From the NCBI RefSeq assembly GCF_029543125.1, contig NZ_JARQWW010000004.1, positions 376,501-440,500 of the forward strand: a stretch of 64,000 nt of DNA, written 5' to 3'. Shown here one piece after another: positions 58,128 through 64,000 of the stretch. Within the stretch, counting starts at the first letter, position 1, and the number at the start of each line of letters is the position of its first letter. Origin of the DNA: Caulobacter segnis. GTDB taxonomy: Bacteria; Pseudomonadota; Alphaproteobacteria; Caulobacterales; Caulobacteraceae. The translations under genes and the position numbers were made by a program. The notes below the pieces were generated by a model, which worked only from the letters and a program-made list of their open reading frames with translations, made no database searches and was not told the origin of the DNA.

Positions 58128-58847
58128 CTAGCAACCTTCACCCGAAGCGGAAGCCCTGCGACGCCGCTCGGCGTCCATGTATTTCCGCCACTTGGTGCGC
58201 AGCACGCCTGGCCGCTCCGGGAAGCGCTCATTGAGGAACTGCGCGCCGGCCACCCGGTCGGTGCGGAAGGTGCGGAAATCCTCGCGCAGCTCGCACCAGG
58301 CGATTAGCAGACGCACGGTCTCCATGTAGCCCACCGTCACCGGCCAGATCGTCCGCTGGGTCGGCCGTCCCTGCTCGTCCCGATAGTCCAGCACGATCTT
58401 GCAGCCGGTGCGGATGGAGGAGCGAACCTGGCCCATGTCTATGGAGTCCTGCTGCACGTTCCAGGAATTGAACGCCCTCCCCGCCGGCTCCAGCACATGG
58501 GGCCGAAGGGTCTCCGGCACCGCGCTGGCGATCTTGGCGATCAGGTCTTCGGCGGCGCGCGCCAGGGCCGGGTCGCCCCGCCCGGCCACCCACTGGGCGC
58601 CCAGCACGGCGGCCTCGATCTCGTCCGGGGTCAGCATCAAAGGCGGCATGTCGTATCCGTCCTCAAGCACATAGCCCAGGCCGGCCTCGCCCCGGATCGG
58701 AGCGCGCTGGCCCATCAGGGCCGCGATGTCGCGATAGACGCTGCGCTTGGACGTCTCCAGCTCCACGGCGATCGCATCCGCCGTGATCGGCCCGCGGGCC
58801 CGGCGAAGGATCTGGATGATCTGGAAAAGGCGTTCCGCGCGTCTCAT
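58128..58847 (-). CDS. YafY-family HTH/WYL transcriptional regulator
   Basis: 239 residues. An N-terminal winged helix (RRAERLFQIIQILRRARGPI, then AVELETSKRSVYRDIAAL) precedes a WYL domain (DYRDEQGRPTQRTIWPVTV, then AWCELREDFRTFRTDRV) and ends with a basic tail. WYL domains bind nucleic acid or nucleotide ligands and occur in regulators of DNA-damage and phage-defence genes. It is divergent from the GST-like gene with a 15-bp palindrome between, and is probably autoregulated. Confidence 0.9.
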   Translation of the reverse strand: MRRAERLFQIIQILRRARGPITADAIAVELETSKRSVYRDIAALMGQRAPIRGEAGLGYVLEDGYDMPPLMLTPDEIEAAVLGAQWVAGRGDPALARAAEDLIAKIASAVPETLRPHVLEPAGRAFNSWNVQQDSIDMGQVRSSIRTGCKIVLDYRDEQGRPTQRTIWPVTVGYMETVRLLIAWCELREDFRTFRTDRVAGAQFLNERFPERPGVLRTKWRKYMDAERRRRASASGEGC

Positions 58848-58866
58848 GGCGAACCTCTAGCTGAGC

Positions 58867-58881
58867 CATGCTGACAGCATG
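58867..58881. promoter_or_regulatory. Palindrome between the WYL regulator and GST-like gene
   Basis: CATGCTGACAGCATG is a perfect inverted repeat (7-1-7), 20 bases upstream of the regulator's ATG and 72 upstream of the GST-like ATG. Its location between a regulator and a divergent gene makes it a good operator candidate. Confidence 0.6.
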
Positions 58882-58952
58882 CTGGCAGCAGGATGGCGGT
58901 AGCAATAGCTCGTCGGCCGCCGCTTGGGGGCCGTGACGATGGAGGGACCGCG

Positions 58953-59681
58953 ATGATCAAGCTCTATGGCGCCGGCGAAGGCTTCGGCCTGCCTGAATTC
59001 AGCCCCTATGCCTGCAAGACCGAGGTGCAGCTTCAGATGGCGGGCCTGGCCTACGAGAAGCACCGCGCCCCGCCCCACATGTCGCCCAAGGGCCAGCTGC
59101 CCTTCATCGACGACGGCGGCAGGATCATCGCCGACTCCACCTTTATCCGCGTCCATATGGAGGAGACCTACGGCGTCGACCTGGACGCAGGCCTCACCAA
59201 CGCCCAGCGCGCCCAGGCCTGGGCCATCGAGCGGATGATCGAGAACCACTTCGGCTGGGTCTCCGCCTGGGCCCGCTTCATGATCCCCGAGAACTACGAG
59301 AAAGGCCCCGGCCGCTGGTTCGACCATCTACCGGCGCAGCAGCGCGACGAGATGCGGGCCGTGGTCATGGACAAGGTCCAGGCCAACCTGATGTCAGTGG
59401 GCGTCGCCCGCCACGCCCCGAACGAGATCCTGGCCATGGGCGACTGGTCGCTGCAGTCCTTGTCGGCCCTGCTGGACTGCAAACCCTATTTGATGGGCGA
59501 CCAGCCGGCGGGGGTGGACGCCACCGCCTTCGGCGCCCTGGCCGGAGTGCTGACGCCCTTCTTCGACGGACCGCTGCGCCGCCGGGCGGAGCGCTACGGC
59601 AACCTCGTCGCCTATGTGGACCGCATGATGGCCCGGCACTATCCGGACCATCCGTGGGGAGAGCTGTCGATCGCGGCCTAG
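58953..59681 (+). CDS. Glutathione S-transferase-like protein
   Basis: 242 residues from ATG 58953 (GGAGGG seven bases upstream). The thioredoxin-like N-terminus (MIKLYGAGEGFGLPEFSPYA, then KGQLPFIDDGGRIIADSTFI) lacks the usual Cys-Pro-Trp but retains the PF and D-S glutathione-binding segments; a helical C-terminal domain follows (WSLQSLSALLDCKPYLMGDQ). It looks like the metaxin/failed-axon-connections branch of GST. Catalytic activity is uncertain. It is divergent from the WYL regulator. Confidence 0.82.
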   Translation: MIKLYGAGEGFGLPEFSPYACKTEVQLQMAGLAYEKHRAPPHMSPKGQLPFIDDGGRIIADSTFIRVHMEETYGVDLDAGLTNAQRAQAWAIERMIENHFGWVSAWARFMIPENYEKGPGRWFDHLPAQQRDEMRAVVMDKVQANLMSVGVARHAPNEILAMGDWSLQSLSALLDCKPYLMGDQPAGVDATAFGALAGVLTPFFDGPLRRRAERYGNLVAYVDRMMARHYPDHPWGELSIAA

Positions 59682-59697
59682 CCCCCCCCCGAGACCG

Positions 59698-60207
59698 TCA
59701 GTGCGGCCAGACCTCCTTGAGCACGGAGACCTGGCCGCCCTTGACCATGATCTCCAGCGACGGGTCCTTCGGCACGCCCGCCGCGAACAGCTCGTAGATC
59801 ACCGAGCCGTCGGTCTGCTTGCTTTCGATCACGCGGACCGGCTCGACCTTCTTCTCGGCCTTGGCCGCCGCGGCGCGGACCTCGGTCGGGGCGTCGGCCC
59901 AGGCGATGTCGCGCTGGATCTCCACCACGCTATAGGCGCCCTCGCCGGTCTGCATGACGTCGAGCTCGATCTCGCCTTCCGGCGTCTTGCCCTCCACGTC
60001 GAAGTAGATGCGCCCTTCGCGCTCCTTCTTCTGCGCCTCGAGAATGGTGATGCCCGGCACCGTGCCCTTGACCAGGGCCGTCACCGCCGACGGCAGGTCG
60101 GCCGGCTTCAGTTCGGTGATCTTGGTCACCGGTTGCGCCTGGGCGGCGCCCACGCCAAGCGTGGCGAGAGCGGCGAGTGAGAGAAACGTCGTGCGGGTGG
60201 CGGACAT
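59698..60207 (-). CDS. Exported PepSY-like protein of unknown function
   Basis: 169 residues from ATG 60207. The signal peptide ends near GVGAAQAQ. The mature part contains two alpha-beta units (VKGTVPGITILEAQKKEREGRIYFDVEG and a second near KVEPVRVIESKQTDGSVIYEL) resembling PepSY/BLIP-like domains that bind or inhibit proteases. No cysteines. It lies 102 bases downstream of the outer-membrane protein gene on the same strand. Confidence 0.65.
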   Translation of the reverse strand: MSATRTTFLSLAALATLGVGAAQAQPVTKITELKPADLPSAVTALVKGTVPGITILEAQKKEREGRIYFDVEGKTPEGEIELDVMQTGEGAYSVVEIQRDIAWADAPTEVRAAAAKAEKKVEPVRVIESKQTDGSVIYELFAAGVPKDPSLEIMVKGGQVSVLKEVWPH

Positions 60208-60309
60208 GCGGCCTCCAAGATTGCGTGGGCGCACAATGGCGCCTGCGGGGCCGCCGACCAAGACGCTAGGCGCCGGGCCCGACGTGAGACGCCGGGCCCG
60301 GCCCCTCGA

Positions 60310-61140
60310 TCAGAACCGATAGCTGGCGGTCATCCGCACGGAGTGGATCTGCGTCATGTCCTTGGAGCGACGCATGTCCGTGCCCGCGCTGTTGACCAGC
60401 AGGAACGGATTCCCGGCCGGGGCCGGTCCCCCCGCGCGCGTCGTGGCCGTGCCTTCATCGAAGTTGCTGTAGAGGTACTCCACCCCCAACGAGACATCGT
60501 CGGTCAGCTTGCGCTCATAACCGCCGCCGACCTGATAGCCGGTGACCCACTTGTCATCGCCGGTGACGGTGAAGCTGTTGGCCCCGTTGCTGGTGGTGAA
60601 GCGGTCGCGCATCTCGGCCCAGGCGACGCCGGCCGTGGCGTAGAGCAGGTTGTCGCCCATGGCGTAGCCGCCGCGCGCCCGCAGGGCGCCCCAGCCGTTC
60701 AACTCGCGGGTGGAGGTGTAGAAGGCCGGCGTGGTCGAGAAGCTGGTGACATCGTCGTCCAGGTTCAGGCGGGTGACTTCGGCGACGCCGCCCACCACCC
60801 AGTTGCCGAACTGCCAGTCATAGCCGGCGCGGGCGCCGAACTCGAAGTTGCTGTCCTTGTCGCCCGTACAGCCGGCCCCGCGGGCCGCGCCGCGCGCCAC
60901 GCCGTCGCAGGAGCCGGGCGAGAAGGCGTCAGCGCCGGCGGCGGTGCGGACCGTGTCGTCGAACTGGCCGTCCAGGTCGGTGTCGAACACCAGCCGCTCG
61001 CCCTCGGCGTTGGCGCGCTGCCCCCACCCCATCTGGGCGCCCACATAGCCGCCGGACCAGTCGCGCGCGGACTGGGCGTTCGCCGCTGAGCCGGCGCCAA
61101 GAGCCGCCAGGGCGGCCGCGGTGAGGAGGAGGTGCTTCAT
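60310..61140 (-). CDS. Outer membrane beta-barrel protein (Omp25/OmpW-like)
   Basis: 276 residues. The signal peptide (MKHLLLTAAALAALGAGSAANAQ) is followed by DWSGGYVGAQMGWG, the standard opening of alphaproteobacterial 8-strand barrel proteins, then repeated amphipathic strands (EFGARAGYDWQFGNWVVGGVAE, GVEYLYSNFDEG) and the C-terminal YRF needed for outer-membrane insertion. A loop near residues 55-90 has two cysteines (SCDGV, AGCTG) in an acidic, glycine-rich context. No enzymatic role is expected. Confidence 0.88.
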   Translation of the reverse strand: MKHLLLTAAALAALGAGSAANAQSARDWSGGYVGAQMGWGQRANAEGERLVFDTDLDGQFDDTVRTAAGADAFSPGSCDGVARGAARGAGCTGDKDSNFEFGARAGYDWQFGNWVVGGVAEVTRLNLDDDVTSFSTTPAFYTSTRELNGWGALRARGGYAMGDNLLYATAGVAWAEMRDRFTTSNGANSFTVTGDDKWVTGYQVGGGYERKLTDDVSLGVEYLYSNFDEGTATTRAGGPAPAGNPFLLVNSAGTDMRRSKDMTQIHSVRMTASYRF

Positions 61141-61392
61141 GCGTAAACCCGTTTACTGACCGACCGCCTCCGCCGATCGGAGAGGTCGAATGGGCAGCAC
61201 AACGCACCGCCGCCAGGTTTCGGTGTGGCCTAAATGGCGCAGACGCCGATATCCGGACAAAGCTTGAGCAGACGCAAAAGGCCTTGCGTTTCAACGCACA
61301 GTGAAGCTCAAAGCCTGCAACGACGGGCCGCCTGAGCCGTTCAGCCTGGACCTTCGAACGCGCCGTGCGCGTCTGAATAAAAGTGAGAAACC

Positions 61393-61872
61393 ATGAGCGT
61401 CGCCTTCACGCGGGAAGAGGATTACGAGGCCACGGCGGCGGATCTGCCGGATCGCCCGATCTCGCCCCACGCCAATCTTGTCACGCCCCGAGGCCTGTAC
61501 CGGATCGAGGCTGAGCTGGCCGAGGCCCGCGCCGCCTACACCGCCGCCCAGTCCGCCGGCGACGTGAGCAGCGACCGCACCGCCATCGCCCGCGCCACCC
61601 GCGACCTGCGCTACTGGTCGGCCCGTCGCGCCAGCGCCCAGCTGGTCGAGCCCACGCCCGACGCCCAGGTGGTCACCTTCGGCGGCACGGTCACCTTCGA
61701 CCGCGAGGACGGCCGCCGTCAGACCTTCCGCATCGTCGGCGAGGACGAGGCCGACCCGGCCAACGGCGCGGTCTCCTACGTCTCACCCCTGGCCCAGGCC
61801 GTGCTCGGCAAGGCCGTGGGCGACGAGGCCATGGTCGCGGGTTCGGAGGTGGAGATCGTGGCGATCGGGTGA
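61393..61872 (+). CDS. GreA/GreB-family transcription elongation factor-like protein
   Basis: 159 residues. The N-terminal ~35 residues are acidic. A coiled-coil region (~35-85: LYRIEAELAEARAAYTAAQS, RDLRYWSARRASAQLVEP) is followed by the C-terminal FKBP-like Gre domain (VTFGGTVTFDREDGRRQTFRIVGEDEADP, then SPLAQAVLGKAVGDEAMV). It lacks the clear acidic DYKEN-like tip of GreA, so it may belong to the GreB-related or Rnk branch that binds polymerase without cleavage stimulation. Its 3' end faces the response regulator gene across the small TCCTCC hairpin. Confidence 0.85.
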   Translation: MSVAFTREEDYEATAADLPDRPISPHANLVTPRGLYRIEAELAEARAAYTAAQSAGDVSSDRTAIARATRDLRYWSARRASAQLVEPTPDAQVVTFGGTVTFDREDGRRQTFRIVGEDEADPANGAVSYVSPLAQAVLGKAVGDEAMVAGSEVEIVAIG

Positions 61873-61876
61873 CTTA

Positions 61877-61901
61877 TCCTCCCTCGTGAAACGGGGGAGG
61901 A
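61877..61901. repeat. TCCTCCCCC-family hairpin, minimal copy
   Basis: TCCTCCC and its inverse GGGGAGGA enclose a ten-base loop. It sits between convergent stop codons 31 bases apart, as the two longer copies do, and may act as a bidirectional terminator. Confidence 0.6.
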
Positions 61902-61903
61902 GA

Positions 61904-62278
61904 TCAGGCCCCCAGGAACATCCGCACGTTCTTGGCCAGAAACCGGGGGTCGAACGGCTTGGTCACCGCCCCCTTGCCGCCCAGGGCGCGCAGTTCCTGC
62001 AAGGTCACCGCGTGGGAGTGGCCGGTGACGAACACCACCGGCGTCTCCGCGTGGCCCGGCATCTTGCGCATCTCCTCCAGCACAGTCAGCCCGTCCATCC
62101 CCGGCATCACCAGGTCCAGCAGCACGCCGTCGGGGTGAAAACGGCTCAGGATCGACAGCGCCTCCTCGCCCGAGGAGGCGAAGGTGATGGTCATTTCGGG
62201 ATCAAGCGCCAGGGCCGCGCCGGCCAGATCGTGCATGTCGGGGTCGTCATCGACATAAAGCAGGTTCAGGGGGCGCAT
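61904..62278 (-). CDS. Single-domain response regulator (CheY-like)
   Basis: 124 residues from ATG 62278 (TGAGGA upstream); an ATG two codons earlier is the alternative. The receiver fold has the acidic pair D10-D11 (LLYVDDDPD), the phospho-acceptor D55 (GVLLDLVMPGMDG), the switch threonine in FVTGHS, and the lysine in AVTKPFD. There is no output domain, so it should act by protein contact or phosphotransfer. No histidine kinase is adjacent. Confidence 0.9.
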   Translation of the reverse strand: MRPLNLLYVDDDPDMHDLAGAALALDPEMTITFASSGEEALSILSRFHPDGVLLDLVMPGMDGLTVLEEMRKMPGHAETPVVFVTGHSHAVTLQELRALGGKGAVTKPFDPRFLAKNVRMFLGA

Positions 62279-62433
62279 GGGCATCCTCACAAAACGCGGA
62301 GCGGCGGCGTCAGTATTCACCGCCCGCCCTGCGGCGCCTAGCCGCTGCGACAGCCTGACCGCTCGCTCATCTTGCGTTCATCATGCTGTCGTAAGGTCGT
62401 CGTGCAAGTGCAACAGCCAGGGCCAGACCTCCC

Positions 62434-62649
62434 ATGCGACAGCGTCAACTCCTCGACGCCTTCGTGCTCGAACTCAACAACGCCACGGCCGCGCGCGAGG
62501 CCTATGAAAGCCTGCCCGCGCCCCTGAAGCCTGGCGCCGAGCTGCTGATCCGCCACGACAGCGCCCAGATCGCCACCCCCTCGGCCGACGCGGCCGAATG
62601 GCTGAAGACCTACTATTGCAGCCACGGCGGCGAGGCCCTCGCCGCCTAA
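62434..62649 (+). CDS. Small protein of unknown function
   Basis: 71 residues: MRQRQLLDAFVLELNNATAA, a Pro-containing turn (LPAPLKPGAELLIRHD), and a C-terminal helix with WLKTYYCSHGGEALAA. Its 3' end, including the stop codon, is part of an imperfect tandem duplication (62628-62653 and 62663-62688). I do not recognise the family. No clear ribosome site precedes ATG 62434 (GACCTCCC upstream). Confidence 0.6.
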   Translation: MRQRQLLDAFVLELNNATAAREAYESLPAPLKPGAELLIRHDSAQIATPSADAAEWLKTYYCSHGGEALAA

Positions 62650-62688
62650 GGGCAAGAAGAGACGGCGAGACCCTCGCCGCCTAAGGGC
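62628..62688. repeat. Imperfect tandem duplication at the end of the small gene
   Basis: A 26-bp sequence (CGGCGAGG...AAGGGC at 62628-62653) recurs 35 bases later (62663-62688) with one mismatch. Each copy contains GGCGAG/CTCGCC, which can form a hairpin, and a TAA. Confidence 0.8.
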
Positions 62689-62693
62689 CCAAT

Positions 62694-62730
62694 CCGCTCA
62701 TCCCCGCGCAGGCGGGGACCCAAGCTGAAT
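62694..62730. repeat. REP-like element, half copy
   Basis: CCGCTCA followed by the hairpin TCCCCGC-GCAG-GCGGGGA and CCCAAGCTGAAT matches the left half of the element at 27800-27872; the right half is missing. The rest of the ~325-base gap (62650-62975) holds a hairpin at ~62745-62775, an AT-rich patch around 62860-62880 and no evident gene. Confidence 0.65.
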
Positions 62731-62744
62731 CCCCCCAACGAAAA

Positions 62745-62775
62745 GGGCGACGCCTTTCGGCGCCGCCCTCGTCGG
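62745..62775 (-). terminator. Hairpin with T-run on the minus strand
   Basis: Read leftward, the GGGCGGCGCC stem-loop around 62772-62748 is followed by TTTTCGTT. This is a terminator arrangement for leftward transcription, although no leftward gene is visible to its right before 62976. Confidence 0.4.
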
Positions 62776-62975
62776 TCGTCACGCAGCCGTAGGGGGATCA
62801 ACTGCTGCAAGAGCTCAACAAGTCTCCGACTCGTGCAGATTGCGTGATCGCTCCGAGAAAAACAACCTATAATTGTTTTGAAGCGCACGCATTTCGTCGC
62901 ATGGCCAAGCTTGGAGCCGGAAGCTCCGCCAGGGGTTCTTCCAGGGTTCCAGCCGCAAGCACGAGAGACCACGCC

Positions 62976-63641
62976 ATGGCTCAGTCCAAGCCCCCGCAAC
63001 ATGCCCGCGCGCCGCTCGCCATCCAGGCGGTCCAGCCGCGCATGGCCGGCGCCCTTGTCCTGACCTCCCCCGCCATCGGCGACGACGGCCGCATCGACGC
63101 GCTCTACAGCGCCGACGAGGACAACCTCTCCCCGCCCCTGGCCTGGAACCCGGTGCTGGAGGCCGAAAGCTTCGCCCTGATCGTCGAGGACCCCGACGCT
63201 CCCGGCGACGCGCCCTTCGTCCACTGGATGATCTGGGACATCCCCGGCACGGCGACCGAGCTGCATCGCGGCGTCATGGAAGGCCCCTATCCGCAAAGCC
63301 CCGTCGGCCCGATCCAGGGCAAGAACGGCCACGGCCACAACGCCTGGTTCGGCCCCCGGCCGCCCGCCGGTCACGGCCTCCACCGCTACCACTTCCAGCT
63401 CTTCGCCCTGGGCAAGCGCCTCGGCATGGGCCCCAACACCCCCCTGCCCGACCTCCTCAACGCCCTGAAGGCCGAGACCATCGCCAGCGCCGACCTGGTG
63501 GGAACCTTCAAGACCAAGGACCCCGCTGACCTGTCCATCCCCCGCACCTTCGCCGCCAACGATCACGGACGGGGCGGATTGGACGAGGATGACGTGGACA
63601 GGCATGCGCCGCATGGGCCGGATGGGGTGGTGAGACCCTGA
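62976..63641 (+). CDS. YbhB/YbcL-type PEBP (Raf kinase inhibitor-like) protein
   Basis: 221 residues from ATG 62976; the open frame upstream covers the AT-rich leader and lacks family features. The PEBP core is clear: LTSPAIGDDGRIDALYSADEDNLSPPLAW, then SFALIVEDPDAPGDAPFVHWMIWDIPG (the DPD-HW anion-binding motif), GPRPPAGHGLHRYHFQLFAL, and GTFKTKD. Bacterial PEBPs are cytosolic proteins of mostly unknown function. Extra ~30 residues at each end (the C-terminus is His/Asp-rich, DDVDRHAPHGPDG) go beyond the E. coli YbhB length. Convergent with rpoD. Confidence 0.9.
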   Translation: MAQSKPPQHARAPLAIQAVQPRMAGALVLTSPAIGDDGRIDALYSADEDNLSPPLAWNPVLEAESFALIVEDPDAPGDAPFVHWMIWDIPGTATELHRGVMEGPYPQSPVGPIQGKNGHGHNAWFGPRPPAGHGLHRYHFQLFALGKRLGMGPNTPLPDLLNALKAETIASADLVGTFKTKDPADLSIPRTFAANDHGRGGLDEDDVDRHAPHGPDGVVRP

Positions 63642-63645
63642 ATCA

Positions 63646-63678
63646 AAAACGCCCCGGAGATCGTCTCCGGGGCGTTTT
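63646..63678. terminator. Bidirectional terminator between the PEBP gene and rpoD
   Basis: A perfect 15-bp stem (AAAACGCCCCGGAGA at 63646-63660 with its inverse at 63664-63678) has a TCG loop, with A/T runs on both sides. It can stop both convergent transcripts. Confidence 0.95.
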
Positions 63679-63688
63679 CGTTTCCGTC

Positions 63689-64000
63689 CTAGCTGTCCAG
63701 GAAGCTGCGCAGCTTCCGGCTCCGTGACGGGTGCTTCAGCTTCCGCAGGGCTTTCGCCTCGATCTGACGGATGCGTTCGCGGGTCACGCTGAACTGCTGG
63801 CCCACTTCCTCAAGGGTGTGGTCGGTGTTCATGCCGATGCCGAAGCGCATGCGCAGGACGCGTTCCTCGCGCGGCGTCAGGGACGCCAGGACGCGGGTGG
63901 TGGTCTCGCGCAGGTTGCTCTGGATCGCCGCGTCGATGGGCAGGACGGCGTTCTTGTCCTCGATGAAGTCGCCCAGGTGGCTGTCCTCTTCGTCCCCGAT
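63689..64000 (-). CDS. rpoD: RNA polymerase primary sigma factor RpoD, C-terminal part (cut by window edge)
   Basis: The minus strand is open from base 64000 to TAG at 63691-63689 and encodes the last 103 residues of sigma-70. It begins [20 protein letters not shown] (end of region 3), then region 4: [38 protein letters not shown], and the -35 recognition helix [20 protein letters not shown], ending [10 protein letters not shown]. The high conservation leaves little doubt it is the housekeeping sigma factor. The rest lies to the right of the window. Confidence 0.97.
   Translation of the reverse strand: MGDEEDSHLGDFIEDKNAVLPIDAAIQSNLRETTTRVLASLTPREERVLRMRFGIGMNTDHTLEEVGQQFSVTRERIRQIEAKALRKLKHPSRSRKLRSFLDS

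Overview
The window is a GC-rich (about two-thirds GC by eye) alphaproteobacterial chromosome segment, most likely from Caulobacter or a close relative (Caulobacterales). The clues are a circularly permuted two-piece tmRNA gene followed directly by the alphaproteobacterial SspB adaptor, a MetH split into two genes, and two surface proteins whose C-terminal domains resemble the N-terminal anchoring domain of the Caulobacter S-layer protein RsaA. No rRNA, tRNA, CRISPR, IS element or intact prophage is visible. Coding density is high, and the genome is cut at both edges: an HlyD-family adaptor on the left and the C-terminus of rpoD on the right.

Layout. 0-10 kb: end of an HlyD adaptor, an SDR dehydrogenase, a FadL-type porin, Mrp, the HflK-HflC pair, a serine hydrolase, and serB with a HAD phosphatase. 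9.7-16 kb: miaA; an ilvBN operon preceded by what reads as a classical attenuator (leader peptide rich in Ile/Val/Leu codons, alternative stems, terminator); ssrA-sspB; a thioesterase; a legumain-like (C13) protease. 16-27 kb: an AraC regulator, a serine hydrolase with four C-terminal membrane helices, a solitary RusA-like resolvase, fumC, a ccdAB toxin-antitoxin pair, yccF, a polyprenyl diphosphate synthase, a tRNA-type N6-methyltransferase, ilvC, and an RcnB-like protein. 27-38 kb: the translationally coupled thyA-MazG-folA cassette, an SMP-30 lactonase, an Old Yellow Enzyme with a monooxygenase, a DjlA-like co-chaperone, a fused 5-oxoprolinase/hydantoinase carrying a palindromic repeat inside its reading frame, and purT.

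39-49 kb holds the most unusual region: a leftward methionine/one-carbon cluster. An ArsR-type regulator fused to a SAM-methyltransferase domain sits under a perfect 18-bp palindrome. It is followed by metF, a subclass B3 metallo-beta-lactamase, metH part 1, a Tat-exported flavin amine oxidase, an exported RidA-like imine deaminase, and metH part 2. The first four genes overlap by ATGA, so the beta-lactamase is translationally wedged between two methionine-synthesis genes.

49-57 kb carries two putative type I-secreted surface proteins: a serralysin-like metalloprotease resembling SapA and an RTX-repeat protein without a recognisable catalytic domain. Both end in the same RsaA-like anchor. 57-64 kb contains an apparently N-truncated NIPSNAP-type gene, a WYL regulator divergent from a GST-like gene with a 15-bp palindrome between them, an outer-membrane barrel protein, a GreA/B-like factor, a single-domain response regulator, a PEBP (YbhB) protein and the end of rpoD.

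Two intergenic repeat families recur: a paired-hairpin REP-like element bounded by CCGCTCA/TGAGCGG, and a TCCTCCCCC...GGGGGAGGA element found only between convergent genes. Functional calls come from motif recognition and remembered family features; no database search was run.
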